From Gnetum montanum (Eukaryota > Streptophyta > Gnetopsida > Gnetales > Gnetaceae): a stretch of DNA of 64,000 nucleotides. The notes under the pieces are model-generated. The model was not told the DNA's origin. It ran no database searches and saw nothing but the letters and a program-made list of their open reading frames with translations. The stretch covers positions 211,435 through 275,434 of the forward strand of contig MNCI01027046.1 in the NCBI GenBank assembly GCA_015680685.1, read 5' to 3'. A program made the translations under genes and the position numbers. Positions 11,200 to 22,014 of this stretch are shown in pieces (position 1 is the first letter of the stretch; every line of letters starts with the position of its first letter).

Positions 11200-14100
11200 T
11201 GTCTCCACATTGGCTAGCATGGAAAAAGGGATCCTCAACATGTAAACTAGAGAAATTGGATTTTGGGGCATTTAGAGCTTCAAAATTGAGATTCCAGGGC
11301 CTCCTCAAGGTAATTTAGGGCCAAATCCTTCAAAATCAAGCACTCTAAGGTCCGGAAAGGCTAAAAAGCAAGTTTTGAAGTCTTTCCCCTTTGTTTCCAC
11401 ATTGGCCAGGGTGGATGAGAGGGGGTTCAACGTGGAGAAGTAAAATCTTAGTCAAAAAAGGTCAAATGAGGTCAAATCAATGGTTGGAGCCTAGATTTAG
11501 AGCTTGTGCATCCTCTAGCTTCATTTTGAGGCAATTGGAGTCAATTTTAAGTGTCAAAACATGTTGAAAAGGTTTTTCCCATTTTTTTCATGCTAATTAT
11601 AGTATCACCAGTGTGGAAGAATGGGGGGACACTTGTTTCATGGATGTAGGATGGTTTAAGATCATGTTAACCAGGTTTCTAGGTGCCTAGGGCTGTAGAC
11701 CTTGATTTTGCAACTTTTTGGCTAATTTTGAGCATGTTTGGAGGTCATTCAAGGGTACTTAAGGTCTTCCCCCCTATTTCCATGCTAGGGGAGTTACTCT
11801 AGTGTGGAAGATTTGGGGGAATGAGTTTTGGAGATCAAAATGAGGTCAAACAAGCAAAGTCTTAAGGCTATGAGGTCTTAGGCTTCTCCAGTGTAGATCT
11901 TTGGCTTCTAGGAGTGTCATCTTGTAACAAAAAAATGGAAAAGTAGCTTTCCCCCTTATTTTCACACTACCTAGCATGGAAGGAACCTCGTCCATCATGG
12001 ATGAAGCAATAATCTTACATCTAGGCCAATTTGAGTCACAATTGATTGTGCATGTTAACTTTTGGAGTTGTTAGGGCTAAGGGTTATGTCTCCATGTCAA
12101 TATTTAGTAGTTTTGACTACTCCCAAGTGGTTTTTTGAGCTTCTCCCCCTTTTTCCACACTAGGGCTAGGGGGCTTAGCATGGAAGACTAGAGAAAACCA
12201 CTTTGGCCATATGGGGTATATTTTTTGAGGATTGAAGGCTCCAATGATTGCTAATAGGGTTATAGAGTGCATGTAAGTGCATTTGATGTTGTTTTGAGGT
12301 GTTTATGAGCTCCAAATGAGTCCCCCCATCATCAGTTTCCATGTTGGGTAGCATGGAGGAGGAGATTCCCAATGTGGAAGAGTCATAAATCTTAGATCTA
12401 GGTCAGTTTTAGCCTCAATTGATCATGCATGTATGCTTCCAGGGTTGTTGGGGTCAAGGACTAGGGTTTGAGCTCAAGTTCAGCCAATATGGAGGTTTCC
12501 TAGATGGTTTTTGAGTTTTTCCCTCTTTTTCCATGCTAAGCATAGTATGCTCAACATGGAATATTGAGGGGAAATAGTTTTTTTCCATTTTGTATCATTT
12601 CTAGTTATGCATGTAGGTCTCTGAGGTTTCTAATGTTGATTGTCAATGCTTGGTATCAAAATTTGGTTATTTCAATGGTTATGAAGTGATTTTTTATGTT
12701 TCCTCCTTTTTTTCCATGTTGGGGTTTCCATGATCAACATGGAAGATTTGGGGAAAAGGCTTTCTAACTATTCGTGGTTGATTTTGATGGGCTTGAGGGT
12801 CTTAGGATGTGCAAATAAGGTTCTAGGACACACACAGGGCTTTGCAATGTTTGTTCAAGGTCTCTGGAGGCTATTTTGGAGTTTCCCAAAAGTTTTCCCT
12901 TTCTTCCATGCTAGGTAGTGTGGAAGAATTGATTCCCAATGTGGAGAAACTAGGGAATTCTACTTTTTACCCTTTTCCATCATTTTTGGCTATGCATGCA
13001 AGCTTATATTATAGCTAGTGTCAATTGCTGATGCCCAATGTCAAAATTTGATCATTTCAAGGGTTTTTAGGTAATTTTTGGGCTTCCCCTCCTTTTTTCA
13101 TGCTAGGGCTTTTATGCTTAGTGGAAGATTGAGAGGAAGGATTTTTTTAATGATGTTTGATCCATTTTGACTATGCATGAGTGTATACAGGGTTGTTGGT
13201 ATTGGCTCTCAATGTCTAAGGTCAAAATCCAATTGTTTTGAAGGCCGTGAGAGGAATTTTAAGATTTCCCTCTTCCATCCACACTAAGGGTGGGAGGCTT
13301 AGTGTGGATAGGATCTCCCTTAGTGTGAAGAACCAAGAGGAGACATTTCTGATCATTTTAGGTGACTTCCAAAAGTCTAGCAGCTTCCAGAAGGTTTGGG
13401 TTGCTTTCGAAAGTCCACTTTCATACAAACTTCCATAGTTTTAGCTTCCCTCCTTCTATCCATACTTAGACTAGGATGCTCAATGTGGAAGAGGTCTCCC
13501 CTAACCAAGAAATTTAGATCTGAGCTAGATCAACAACCAATTGGCCATGCATGTTAGTCTCCAAGGTTGCTGATGTTGACAATCAATGTTTAGTACTAAT
13601 ATCCATCAATTTGGAAGTTTCCATATGTTTCATGTAGTTTTTTCCTTTTCTTTCACACTAGGCATGATGGCCCTAGTATGGATGAGAGGGGGATGGTAGT
13701 TTTGCACCATTTTTAAGTGTTTTTGAGGTCTTTGGAAGCTCTAGAGTGTTTCGGTAGGGTCTAGGGGTCACTAGGCTTCAAGATATGACTTCTAGGTAGT
13801 CGATTTAGGTTAGTTTTGGCTTCCCCCCATCCATCAATGCTAGGAATGAGATGTTTAGCATGGAGGAAGCCTTCCCCAGTGTGAAAACACCAAATGTCAA
13901 GGTTTTAACGAATTTCAACTAGGTATGGTGAGGATTCAAGGTTGCCAGAGATGCTTGGAGGGGTTCCCGATCATGTGGGATCCACTTTGGGGTCAAACTT
14001 GGGCTAGATGGGTATTGGGGGCTAAGAATGGATGTGGCCCCCCTTGTTCCATGTTGGGTAGTGTTGCCCTAGCATGGAAACCCAAGCTATCCCATTTTGA

Positions 14101-14230
14101 TAGTGTTTCACCCCTTTTTTTGGATCCCAAGGTTGAAAAGGATAGGTTCAAGTTACTAAAAATGGTAAACAACTATGTTTTAATGATTTTGTGAAATGGG
14201 AGGCATGTATCCACACTTGGCTTGCCATCC
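11200..14230. repeat. Tandem array, about 17 units with period near 188 bp
   Basis: A pyrimidine tract followed by TTCCAyrcTaGG and, 20-40 bp later, TAGyrTGGAAG recurs with anchors near 11203, 11394, 11587, 11777, 11961, 12153, 12336, 12528, 12711, 12904, 13096, 13274, 13457, 13651, 13832, 14047 and 14209. Spacings are 162-215, mean about 188. The paired motifs are inverted repeats, so each unit could form a hairpin. Other parts of the unit also recur, such as CATGyAnGCTTCnAGGTTGnTG and the text around TCAATGyTTAGTA. Units are strongly diverged. The few open stretches inside are not genes. Confidence 0.8.
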
Positions 14231-16100
14231 CCAGTGTGGACACATGGGGGTTAAGGTTGAAACATTATTTTAAGTGTCAAAAGTGGTCAAAAATCAATGT
14301 TGATGTAATTTTTGGCTAAGAGGGAAGGCATATGGTGGGGACTACAATTCAAAAAATTTTAAAATTTGACAAGTGAAGGTATTTCCCATCAATCTTAGCA
14401 TTCAAGAAAGTTTCCCCCCTTTGCACTTTAGTGCACTTGGAGTTATGGTTCATTGAATTAGCAGCTAGGGCTTTAAGGCATGCATTTAGGTTTAGATGTG
14501 GTTTTTTAATGGCAAATTTCATAAGTTTTCAATCATAATTCACATCTTTGCAAACTATGCATTAGAGGAGAGATTTGGTAGAGATTTTTGTGGTAGAGAA
14601 AAAATATCTTCAGTGTGGAAGCCTCATTCCTTCCTACACATATTGTAGAATTCCTATGGTTCTTAATTTCAAACTATTCCCAATGTTGAGCCTACCATGG
14701 CACTAAAACAACATGGAGGGAAGAGTCAGAATCCTAGGATTTAATAGGTGGATGAACGAGCAAAGGATCTATTAGGGCTACTTAAGCCCATTTCAATCAA
14801 AGCCTCGTCTATTGCTACTTCAAGGTAGGTAATTCTATCCACTTTTGCTTTAATTTCTAGCCATTTTAATTATTTTCTTGCCACATGTGGGGCAGTTTTT
14901 TCTTAGATCTATGCTGACAAAGGGGGTAAAGTGAATTTCTAATGAAACCCCACCACTTATTTTGGTTGTTTCCATATGGATTCATGGTCGTTTCATTGTT
15001 TTTGATTTAATATATTTGATTTTTAAAAATTAAGCTTGCAGTTTTCATGCTTTTTTCCTAAAATTCAGGGGTATGGGTGTTTTTCTCAAATCAAGGCCAA
15101 AATATTCATCAAAATTAAATTTCAATGAAATCCTACCCCATTATTTTGGTGTGTTTTCTAATGGGTATTGATTTTTTTGACTATTTTGGCTATGTTAAGT
15201 TAGGTTTTAGCTTTTTAGCTATTTACATAGAAAAAGCAAGTAATGTTGTGCATTTTTTTCTTAAGAAAGCGACATATATTTTTCAAATCTAATATAATGG
15301 ATTTGTATCCCTAATTTTAAGCTTTCCAAAAACTATTTTCTTATTCAATTTGGCTTTGAAATTATTAAGTTATGGTTGTTTTCCTAAGGTCATGTAGTTA
15401 GGTTTCTATGCCATTTTTAAATTTTCATGTATGTTCATGAATTTTTTCTAAGCCAACAGTAGAGGTTTCGGCTATTTCTTGGTTATGGCTAGTTGGGCCT
15501 TGGATTCAGCTTTCCAACGAAGGTGGAATCACTTCAATTGGACTTAAAATGAAATTTTTTATGAATTTTTCATTAAGCCTATGTCAAAAGGAGGTTGATG
15601 CCGTTTTCAAAATTTTCATCCAAATTAATGTATTTTTTCTTACATAAACGGCAAAGGTTTTGAATTTTTTCTAAGTACGGATGTGTGGGCTCAATTTAAG
15701 CTTTCAAACAGTGGTGGAAACACTCTGTTTGGAGCTCAAACGAATTTTTGGTAAATTTTTTACCAACCCTGCACTAAAAGGGATTAATGGTGATGGCTAC
15801 ATTTTTGCTAATTTTTCCTATGTTCCATGTAAAAATGGTATGTATTTTTATTTGCAATGGTTATGGCTGAAAAGCTTGTGATTTTAGGATTCTTTTCATG
15901 GTGGAATCACTAAAATTGGAGCCTGTATGAATTTTTTATAAATCTTTGGTTATGGCTATGTAAATAAGGAAGAATTACAATTGTAGCACATTACCCCTTT
16001 GGGGATGGAAGTGATTGATATGTGTATCTTTTCTTGCCAATGTGTAAAACTTATGCTTTAAATTTTTATTATGAAAATCAAAAGCTTTACTATTTTTAAA
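14231..16100. repeat. Non-coding stretch with degenerate repeats of about 200 bp
   Basis: No gene is seen. From about 14900 on, AT-rich text recurs. Blocks with AGCTTTCCAA, GGTGGAATCACT and AATTGGAG occur near 15510, 15700 and 15880, and a weaker copy near 15330, suggesting three or four decayed units of about 190-200 bp. Confidence 0.5.
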
Positions 16101-16104
16101 CGGC

Positions 16105-16300
16105 TTATGGCTATATGCTTTTTTTTAATTTTAATGCTTTTAAATTTATGCATAGTTTAAATGCTTTTTCTAAATTTATGCATGTTTTTTTTCTAAAATT
16201 TAGGCATAGTTTAGATGATTTTTTTAAAAAAATTTATGCATGTTTTAGATACCTTTCTTCTAAATTTATGCATAGTTTAGACTAAGGCTTAGTCTTTGCT
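16105..16300. repeat. Short tandem repeat, about 40 bp, 4-5 units
   Basis: The text TTTCTAAATTTATGCATAG followed by TTTAGATGCT repeats four to five times with small variations. Confidence 0.7.
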
Positions 16301-16328
16301 ATAAAGTTTTGGTTATGAAGTAAGAGGC

Positions 16329-16336
16329 TATAAAAG
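16329..16336 (+). promoter_or_regulatory. Candidate TATA box for the antisense gene
   Basis: CTATAAAAG lies about 225 bp upstream of the first ATG of the intron-bearing gene, on the same strand. It is in AT-rich text, so chance is possible. Confidence 0.3.
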
Positions 16337-16339
16337 ATG

Positions 16340-16605
16340 GTAATAATGCTTTTATCGAATTTCTTAAGCCAACTTAGATAAATACCTTAGAGCTCTTTAC
16401 AAAGGCTAATTTCACCTCTAACTAAATGTTTTTTTTTTTGAATTTGCTAAGTAATTCCAGTTGGTTGTAATACAAGGTTGCAATAATGTTTTCTTGTAGA
16501 CTTTCTTAAGCTAATTTAGATAAACATCTTAGAGCTTTTTATCACCTTCAACTAGATGTTTTCTCCATATTTGCTCAACAATTTCAATTGGTCATCATGC
16601 TTTTG
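16340..16605. repeat. Tandem duplication of about 143 bp
   Basis: AATAATGCTTTTATCGAATT ... TTAGATAAATACCTTAGAGC near 16343 is repeated near 16484 with changes, continuing into TAACTAAATGTTTT versus CAACTAGATGTTTT. The second copy overlaps the first ATG of the antisense gene. Confidence 0.65.
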
Positions 16606-17055
16606 TTTTGCTTCATGCAAGGTTTTCTTGAGACCCATCCTCATTATTGTGCAGTTGGTGGGTATTTTATGCTACATTGGTCATCCCAAGACCAATACCC
16701 GACTCCCTGATATGCCTTTGGGGAAGGCTTCACTATGGTTCTAGCTTGGAACAAGGGAATTCCTTACCAATATTCTACAAAACTTTAGTATGATTTTATT
16801 GTCACACTTGTCCACAGATGCAGTTGGGGCTATAGTGGAGTCTTTGTGGCCTTGTGCATTTGGCTTGGTTGTCAGGTTCATCACCAACAAGTTGCCAACA
16901 AGAGGAGTAGTAGATGTTATTAGTCCACATTACCTCACAGAGATCTGGATGATGCTAGAGTGTAGTCAATATAATGCTAACAATACTCTGATGGTGGCAC
17001 ATAGATCCCACATGTTATTCCAAAAACCACTTGGCATTGTATATCATCTACAAGG

Positions 17056-17137
17056 GTAAGCATGGTTATTATAGTGTTTTTATGCTTTTGGCTTGACTAC
17101 CTTTTCTAACTTCATTGGTTTTACAAATTTCTTGTAG
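17056..17137 (+). other. Intron 1 of antisense gene
   Basis: GG|GTAAGC ... TTTCTTGTAG|G, 82 bp. Splicing keeps the frame and removes the stops between the two open stretches. Confidence 0.7.
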
Positions 17138-17418
17138 GTACAAGGTCAGTGATCAAGGATTGATCATCAACAATCAAATGTTGGCAGTGGCTCAAACTAG
17201 TTTAGACAAATTCACCAAGAGTCCTTAAATTAGAACTGTTATGTATTAATAGTTAAGAGGAGACTTTGATGCATATGATTTAGGATTTAACCTTTTATAT
17301 AAGAAGTGTATGGATGATGGGATGATGCATAATTGGTGGATATACTCCAACAACTCCATGGATTAGATCCTTACAGCTAGGACCTCCACTCAAACCACAT
17401 TGAAGAAGAAAAGGAAAG

Positions 17419-17539
17419 GTAAACATAAAGGCTATGGCTTCTAATGTTTTATGGTTATGAACATTCTAATTATTCTATTGCTTTGACTGGTTATTAAACT
17501 TGCTTATGTTGATGCTAAACTTTGGTTGTTTCTTTGTAG
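17419..17539 (+). other. Intron 2 of antisense gene
   Basis: AAAG|GTAAAC ... GTTTCTTTGTAG|G, 121 bp, T-rich. The frame is kept across the junction (KKKRKGPFTF). Confidence 0.7.
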
Positions 17540-18567
17540 GACCTTTCACCTTTGTTGATGTCACCATACCACTTTTAGAAGCATGTCATGAGAATACCCT
17601 CATCTTGATGTTTGGTGAGATGATACTAGCATAGGAGTGGTTGAGGGGATAAGCACCTAATATGTTCAATCAAATATCTAGCATGCTAGTTTTCTTGATG
17701 TATTTATGGCATCCATCCCTTCCATCCCTACTATAAAGATGTTGCATGTCATTTACTCCTTCGATGAGAAGGCTAATCATTTCAACACCATCATCTAGGG
17801 TGTGAAGGTTAACATGGATATTGATGAGGGCCTCTTTCACTACTTGTTTGATGTCCCTAATGACAAGGTAAAGGTCCCAACAAGAATAGTGAAGGAATTG
17901 GGCCATTATGATGAAGTTTTGGAGTGTCTTGGTGCTAACATAGGCCTCTTTGAAATTTCCATGGATGGCTGCATGAACCCTGATTTAAAAGAGTCATATC
18001 CTTTGTGTAGGTCACATGCATTTCCTAAACTATTATCGCAAAAGAAAGTGATTGGCATAGCACTAGGGTGGACCTTTAAGAAGGTCCTAATGGATGGCAC
18101 CAAGTTCAACTAGACAGCTTCCTTGGTTGTTGGGCTTTAGGATGAGATCCTTAGAATCTGTGCAGACATCTCTACAATAATCCACATGCACTTTACATAG
18201 GTTTGCAAAGTTTCTAGTGGTATATAGGAATGGACAATGGGTTCCCCAAGACCCAAGCTAACTTTCTAAGCCTTGGATAAAGCACATTTATCCAACAATG
18301 TAGGCTTAGAACCCATTAGAGGGGATGGATGATATGTTATCCATTACCACTAAGGATGTTAATGTCAGGTAGTTTGAGTCCCTTGATAGCACAAATGATG
18401 AGGAGCCTCTCATATTTCTATCAAGCATCCTGAAGACCAAATGACTATGTAGGGAGGTTCAAGGGGTTGCCAGAGAGAAGCTCAAGAGGCCTATGGAGGA
18501 AGCATTACTGGCATCAAACCAACCTACCCCAGAGAAGCTTAAGTTTAAGCTTAGGCCATTACAGTAG

Positions 18568-18650
18568 GTATTCATGGGCATGCTTTGTTTAAGTTTGGCT
18601 ATTTCATGTTTTAAAGTTTATGGCTACTTTATCATGTGTTATGGTTGTAG
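18568..18650 (+). other. Intron 3 of antisense gene
   Basis: TAG|GTATTC ... TATGGTTGTAG|A, 83 bp. The open frames on either side differ by one base, so a small indel or an alternative site must be assumed. Confidence 0.55.
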
Positions 18651-18845
18651 ACAAACATCAGACTATGGTAGCCCAAGCTACCATAGAGGTAGAACAAAGG
18701 CATGTAAAAGAGGTACTCCTGAAGTAACTTGAGGTTGAAGGATTTGTCAATGTAGATATAAATGATCTAGATGCCTTGTTCGGTGATGCAGTGTTGGGTA
18801 CATCCCCCATCATCATCCTAGAGGAGAAAGAGGAGGAGGAGCTAG

Positions 18846-18935
18846 GTATGCCCATGTCTTAATGTTTTTTTTATATCTTATAGTTTAATTTTGGTTTTCA
18901 TCTTAACCATTCAATGATTATTATGCTTACAATAG
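18846..18935 (+). other. Intron 4 of antisense gene
   Basis: GCTAG|GTATGC ... CTTACAATAG|TT, 90 bp. The frame is kept. Confidence 0.7.
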
Positions 18936-19063
18936 TTCCTGAACCACCAGTGCAAGCACCTATCCCTAAGTTTCATGTGAAACCATGGGTGGAGACTCTA
19001 GACAAGGTGGAGTTCACGTGTGGGATGGCTAAGGGCATCATCGAATAGTTGCACCCAAGATAG

Positions 19064-19178
19064 GTAAGGACTTTATTTTATGTGCCTTAGTTTCTTATCT
19101 ATGTTATAGTTTATGCTTGTGTCATGGCCATTCTAGGTTTTACATTATGTTTATGATTATATTTCATGCTTTGTGTAG
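19064..19178 (+). other. Intron 5 of antisense gene
   Basis: GATAG|GTAAGG ... TTTGTGTAG|TG, 115 bp. It has a consensus donor and acceptor; the frame needs a one-base shift. Confidence 0.6.
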
Positions 19179-20002
19179 TGCCTTTTATGAAGTGGGACCC
19201 CAGCAAAGATACAAAGATTGACTCCTTGCCTAAGCTTCCATCTGATGTATCTAGTGTACCCTTGAAGTTGTATGAGATTGCTACTGATCTAGTAATGTCA
19301 TGTGCAAAAACTTCATGGGAGCTCAAAAGGTCCAATAAATTCCTATGGGAGGAAGTTGTGGCCTTAAGGGAGAAGACTCAATGATAGGAGGAAATCATTA
19401 GAGATCTCCAAAACTGCAAGGCCTTTGTGAAGGCCCAAGGAACTAACTCAGGGGAGTTGCAAACTAGGAAGATCATGTGGAACCACTACTGACATGTCAT
19501 TTAGGACAAAGTAGCCATCCTACGGGAGATGGCAGAATAACATATGCAGATGGATCTCATCTCCTAGAAGGTTAAGGACTGGAAAAATCTCTACGCTTGG
19601 GTTCTAGAGTGGGGTAAGAAACAAAAGGTCCACAAGCAATAGTACAAAGTAGATCATGGTGCCTACCTTATGTGGCTCAAGGAGGATTTAGTTGAACAAT
19701 GCAAAATAGAGTTGGTCATCTAGGGGATCTACATGGAGAGTGCTTATTAGCTTTTTGAAAGTACTTTCACAATGGAGTAATCCCCTACTAGTTGAATTAC
19801 TACTACTATAGGAGAGACCTCTATGGCTTCTACTACCTAGGAGCCTCCTACTTGGACTACTATAGATAGGACTAGCATCCTTTCTAGTGTTGATCTTGGG
19901 GATGCTGACTAGGTCAACATGATAGAGGACTAGATCCTCCATCATTTGGAGGAAGGTCTTCCACATCTACCCCTAGAAGTCATGGAGCCAAAATCTCCAT
20001 AG

Positions 20003-20090
20003 GTTTGATATATTTTATGTTTTAGTTTTTGTTTTATGCCATGGTTTTGGCTATGGGTTGCTAACTGGCTATATGTTGTTGCATTTCAAG
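20003..20090 (+). other. Intron 6 of antisense gene
   Basis: CATAG|GTTTGA ... TTGCATTTCAAG|CC, 88 bp. The last exon reads either 24 or 30 codons depending on frame. Confidence 0.5.
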
Positions 20091-20182
20091 CCTCAAGAGA
20101 CATTGGTGGCTACAACGGTGAGGGTGGGAATGACCCACCACTTCCTCCTTCAGATACCTCTTAGCAGCCTCCATTAGCTTAG

Positions 20183-20519
20183 CTTTGTTGGCTATTTCAC
20201 TTCATTTTCATGTTGATGGCTATGATTAGCCAAGACTATGTTATAGATTATTATTGTTTTTTGACATTTTTGCCACATAGTGTGGCCATGGCTATGTATG
20301 TTATGGACATTTTAAATTTTAAATTTGATTTTATTTTTGGTTATATATATCTATAGTTGTAGTAAAAGTTGTAAACATTGTGATTGTTGAGAATGGCTAT
20401 GTTGATGTTGTGGTCATAACATCAAATGGCTAATTGATGCAATAATAGGCTAAACAAAAAGAAGTATAATAATAAACAAGATGTTTGGTAGTTTAAAGCC
20501 ATGTTGTGTAATTGTGGCT
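20183..20519. other. No gene seen
   Basis: AT-rich text, with GGCTATG words shared with the introns and spacers nearby. I see no ORF, repeat array or structural signal. Confidence 0.5.
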
Positions 20520-20700
20520 ACATTGCTAGTTTAAGGCCATGATGGGCCATAATGCCAATGTAAAGTCTTAGCGGACTAAAATATCAATTTAGAGTCTTAA
20601 CAGACTGTAATTTTTCTAGTTTAATGCCATAGCGGGTCATGTTGCCAGTTTAAAGTCTTAGCGCACTTTGATGTCAGTTTAAGGTCATAGCGAACAGTGA
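20520..20700. repeat. 29-bp minisatellite, site 3 (about 6 units)
   Basis: Two forms alternate: TTTAAGGCCATGATGGGCC and TAAAGTCTTAGCGGACT, joined by ATGCCAGT-like text. Site 3 retains CpGs (AGCGG) that sites 1 and 2 have lost. Confidence 0.75.
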
Positions 20701-20904
20701 TGATAAGGAAAGGCTTTTTGATGTTTATAATATGAGTAAAAGCAAAGAAAGACTGTAATAAATAAGTAAAAATGTAAATGAAGTTAGAATACATGCATAA
20801 AGAGTAAAATAAAAATGCATATAAAGATATAAAAAATTGCAAAAGAAAAGTTAAGCTATATGGCTATTTGGTTATAAGAGTATGGGATGGAAAGGTTATT
20901 TCAC

Positions 20905-22009
20905 TTGTGTTGATTCTTCATAATCCTTGCTTGATTAGGGAGTGAGTAAGGTTTGTTCTGCACAAGCTTGTATTTTCCATCACCCTCACTAATGATGCTA
21001 AAAGGAAGTTCATTCCATAATGCATTTCATAGCTTATCGTTATCATTATCAGGTCGTTGCTCTCTTTTGGGTTGTTGGACTTCATGGCTAGGAGCGTCTT
21101 CTTGAAGCTCCACTTTGGATCCCTAATCTATGTTCACATTGTTGATAGCCAGGGGCACCATGTTATCACTATGAATTATTTGATGAATGGGAGAGGATAC
21201 AGCTCGTAACTGAGCCAACCAAGGTTTTCCCATGATAAGGTTGAATCTTGGTGTCTCTTCCACTACCAAGAAATTAGTAGTTATGGGGAATTGCTCACCT
21301 GCTACAAAATCTAAGAAGATAGATCCCTTGATGACAAATTTTGATCCATTGAAGGATTTAAGAGTCATGGTAGTTGTAGGTTGTATTTGCTCAGTTAATT
21401 CCAAGCATTCAACAATTGTGCATGGGATGATATTGGTTGTGGCTCCATCATCAATGTGCACCCTATGCACTTTAAACTACCCTATGCGTATGGTTATGAA
21501 CAAAGGGGTCATAATGACTTCGTCATTTTGGGGATTAACCTTAATTTTACTATTGTGGAATATAAAAGGTGTTGACTTCTCTCCCCTTGGGGAGGGAGAA
21601 ACCATCATTGCATAAATGAATTCCTTGTCAGTGGGGATGTCTTCACTAATAGGAATAGAAGTCAACATTTTCATTAGCGCCTCATGATATGTGGCAGAAG
21701 TCATGATTAAGTTGTAGAAGCTTAAGATTATATTCTTTTGCTTGAGGGATTGCTTGACTTATTTCATTGCACTAAAGAAGTTTTTATCATTGGCCATGGG
21801 CTTGTTGCCCTAATTTTGCTTTACTTCCTCCATGCACCCCAAAGTATGAACTTTGGTTTTAGGTTGTGGGTGTTGAGGCTCTTTCTCTTTATTCTGGTTT
21901 TGGATTTTTTGGTCCTCCTATGGCTTGCTAGTTGAAGGGGTTGGGGTAGAGGAGGTCATGGGTATAGTTGATATGGAAGTGGGATTTAGTGGGCCAACTT
22001 CCTTTCATG
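20905..22009 (-). pseudogene. T1 protease and end of Gag, decayed
   Basis: The aspartic protease cuts the polyprotein. On the minus strand the active-site region reads RVHIDDGATTNIIPC (about 21465-21420), matching the Tat-type RVLIDxGSxxNIL. The flap-distal end reads RFNLIMGKPWLAQLRAVSS and PIHQIIHS. The usual D-S/T-G is D-G-A, so the catalytic D remains but the triad is altered. A hydrophilic tail follows (QQPKREQRPDNDNDK, then NELPFSIISEGDGKYK). It stays nearly open to 20905, where an intron donor may lie. Upstream (21477-21704) is the Gag-protease linker. Upstream of 22010 the gene is cut by Gypsy-1 and continues at 32792. Confidence 0.75.
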
Positions 22010-22014
22010 CCTCT
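22010..22014 (+). repeat. Gypsy-1 target-site duplication, left copy (CCTCT)
   Basis: It is identical to 32787-32791. This pairs the two LTRs and dates both ends to a single insertion event. Confidence 0.85.

Larger units (their letters stand above)
16556..20182 (+). pseudogene. Seven-exon gene antisense to T1, unknown function
   Basis: I do not recognise the protein. Seven exon-like blocks (16556-17055, 17138-17418, 17540-18567, 18651-18845, 18936-19063, 19179-20002, 20091-20182) are separated by six intervals of 82-121 bp that start GT, end AG and are T-rich. Joining exons 1-2 (LQ|GYKVSDQGL), 2-3 (KKKRK|GPFTFVDV) and 4-5 (EEEEL|VPEPPVQAP) keeps the frame across the junction. Junctions 3-4, 5-6 and 6-7 are off by a base or ambiguous. 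Exon 1 includes LVVRFITNKLPTRGVVDV. Exon 3 holds NMDIDEGLFHYLFDVPNDK and has two frameshifts. Exon 6 looks coiled-coil (KRSNKFLWEEVVALREKTQ). There are several stops, mostly TAG. It lies antisense inside T1's protease-RT gap. It may be a retroelement accessory gene or a captured host gene. Confidence 0.65.
10472..20904 (-). other. Putative giant protease-RT intron of T1
   Basis: Ogre/Tat elements are known to have an intron between protease and RT. Here the RT-side frame is open to a strong minus-strand acceptor (TTGGTTGATATGCAG, ending at 10472). The protease-side frame is open to about 20905, where a weak donor (CACAA|GTGAAA) occurs. The 10.4 kb between hold tandem arrays and an antisense gene and no sense pol motif. 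The junction as drawn does not keep frame exactly, so the donor position is uncertain. Alternatively, part of the block could be a later insertion. Confidence 0.45.

Noticed and set aside
13925-14194. 89-codon open stretch in the 188-bp array
   Set aside because: It spans repeat units without a shared frame in neighbouring units and has no domain.
18658-18855. Serine-rich minus-strand open stretch
   Set aside because: It is antisense to exon 4 of the intron-bearing gene, which has the better coding signal and splice sites.
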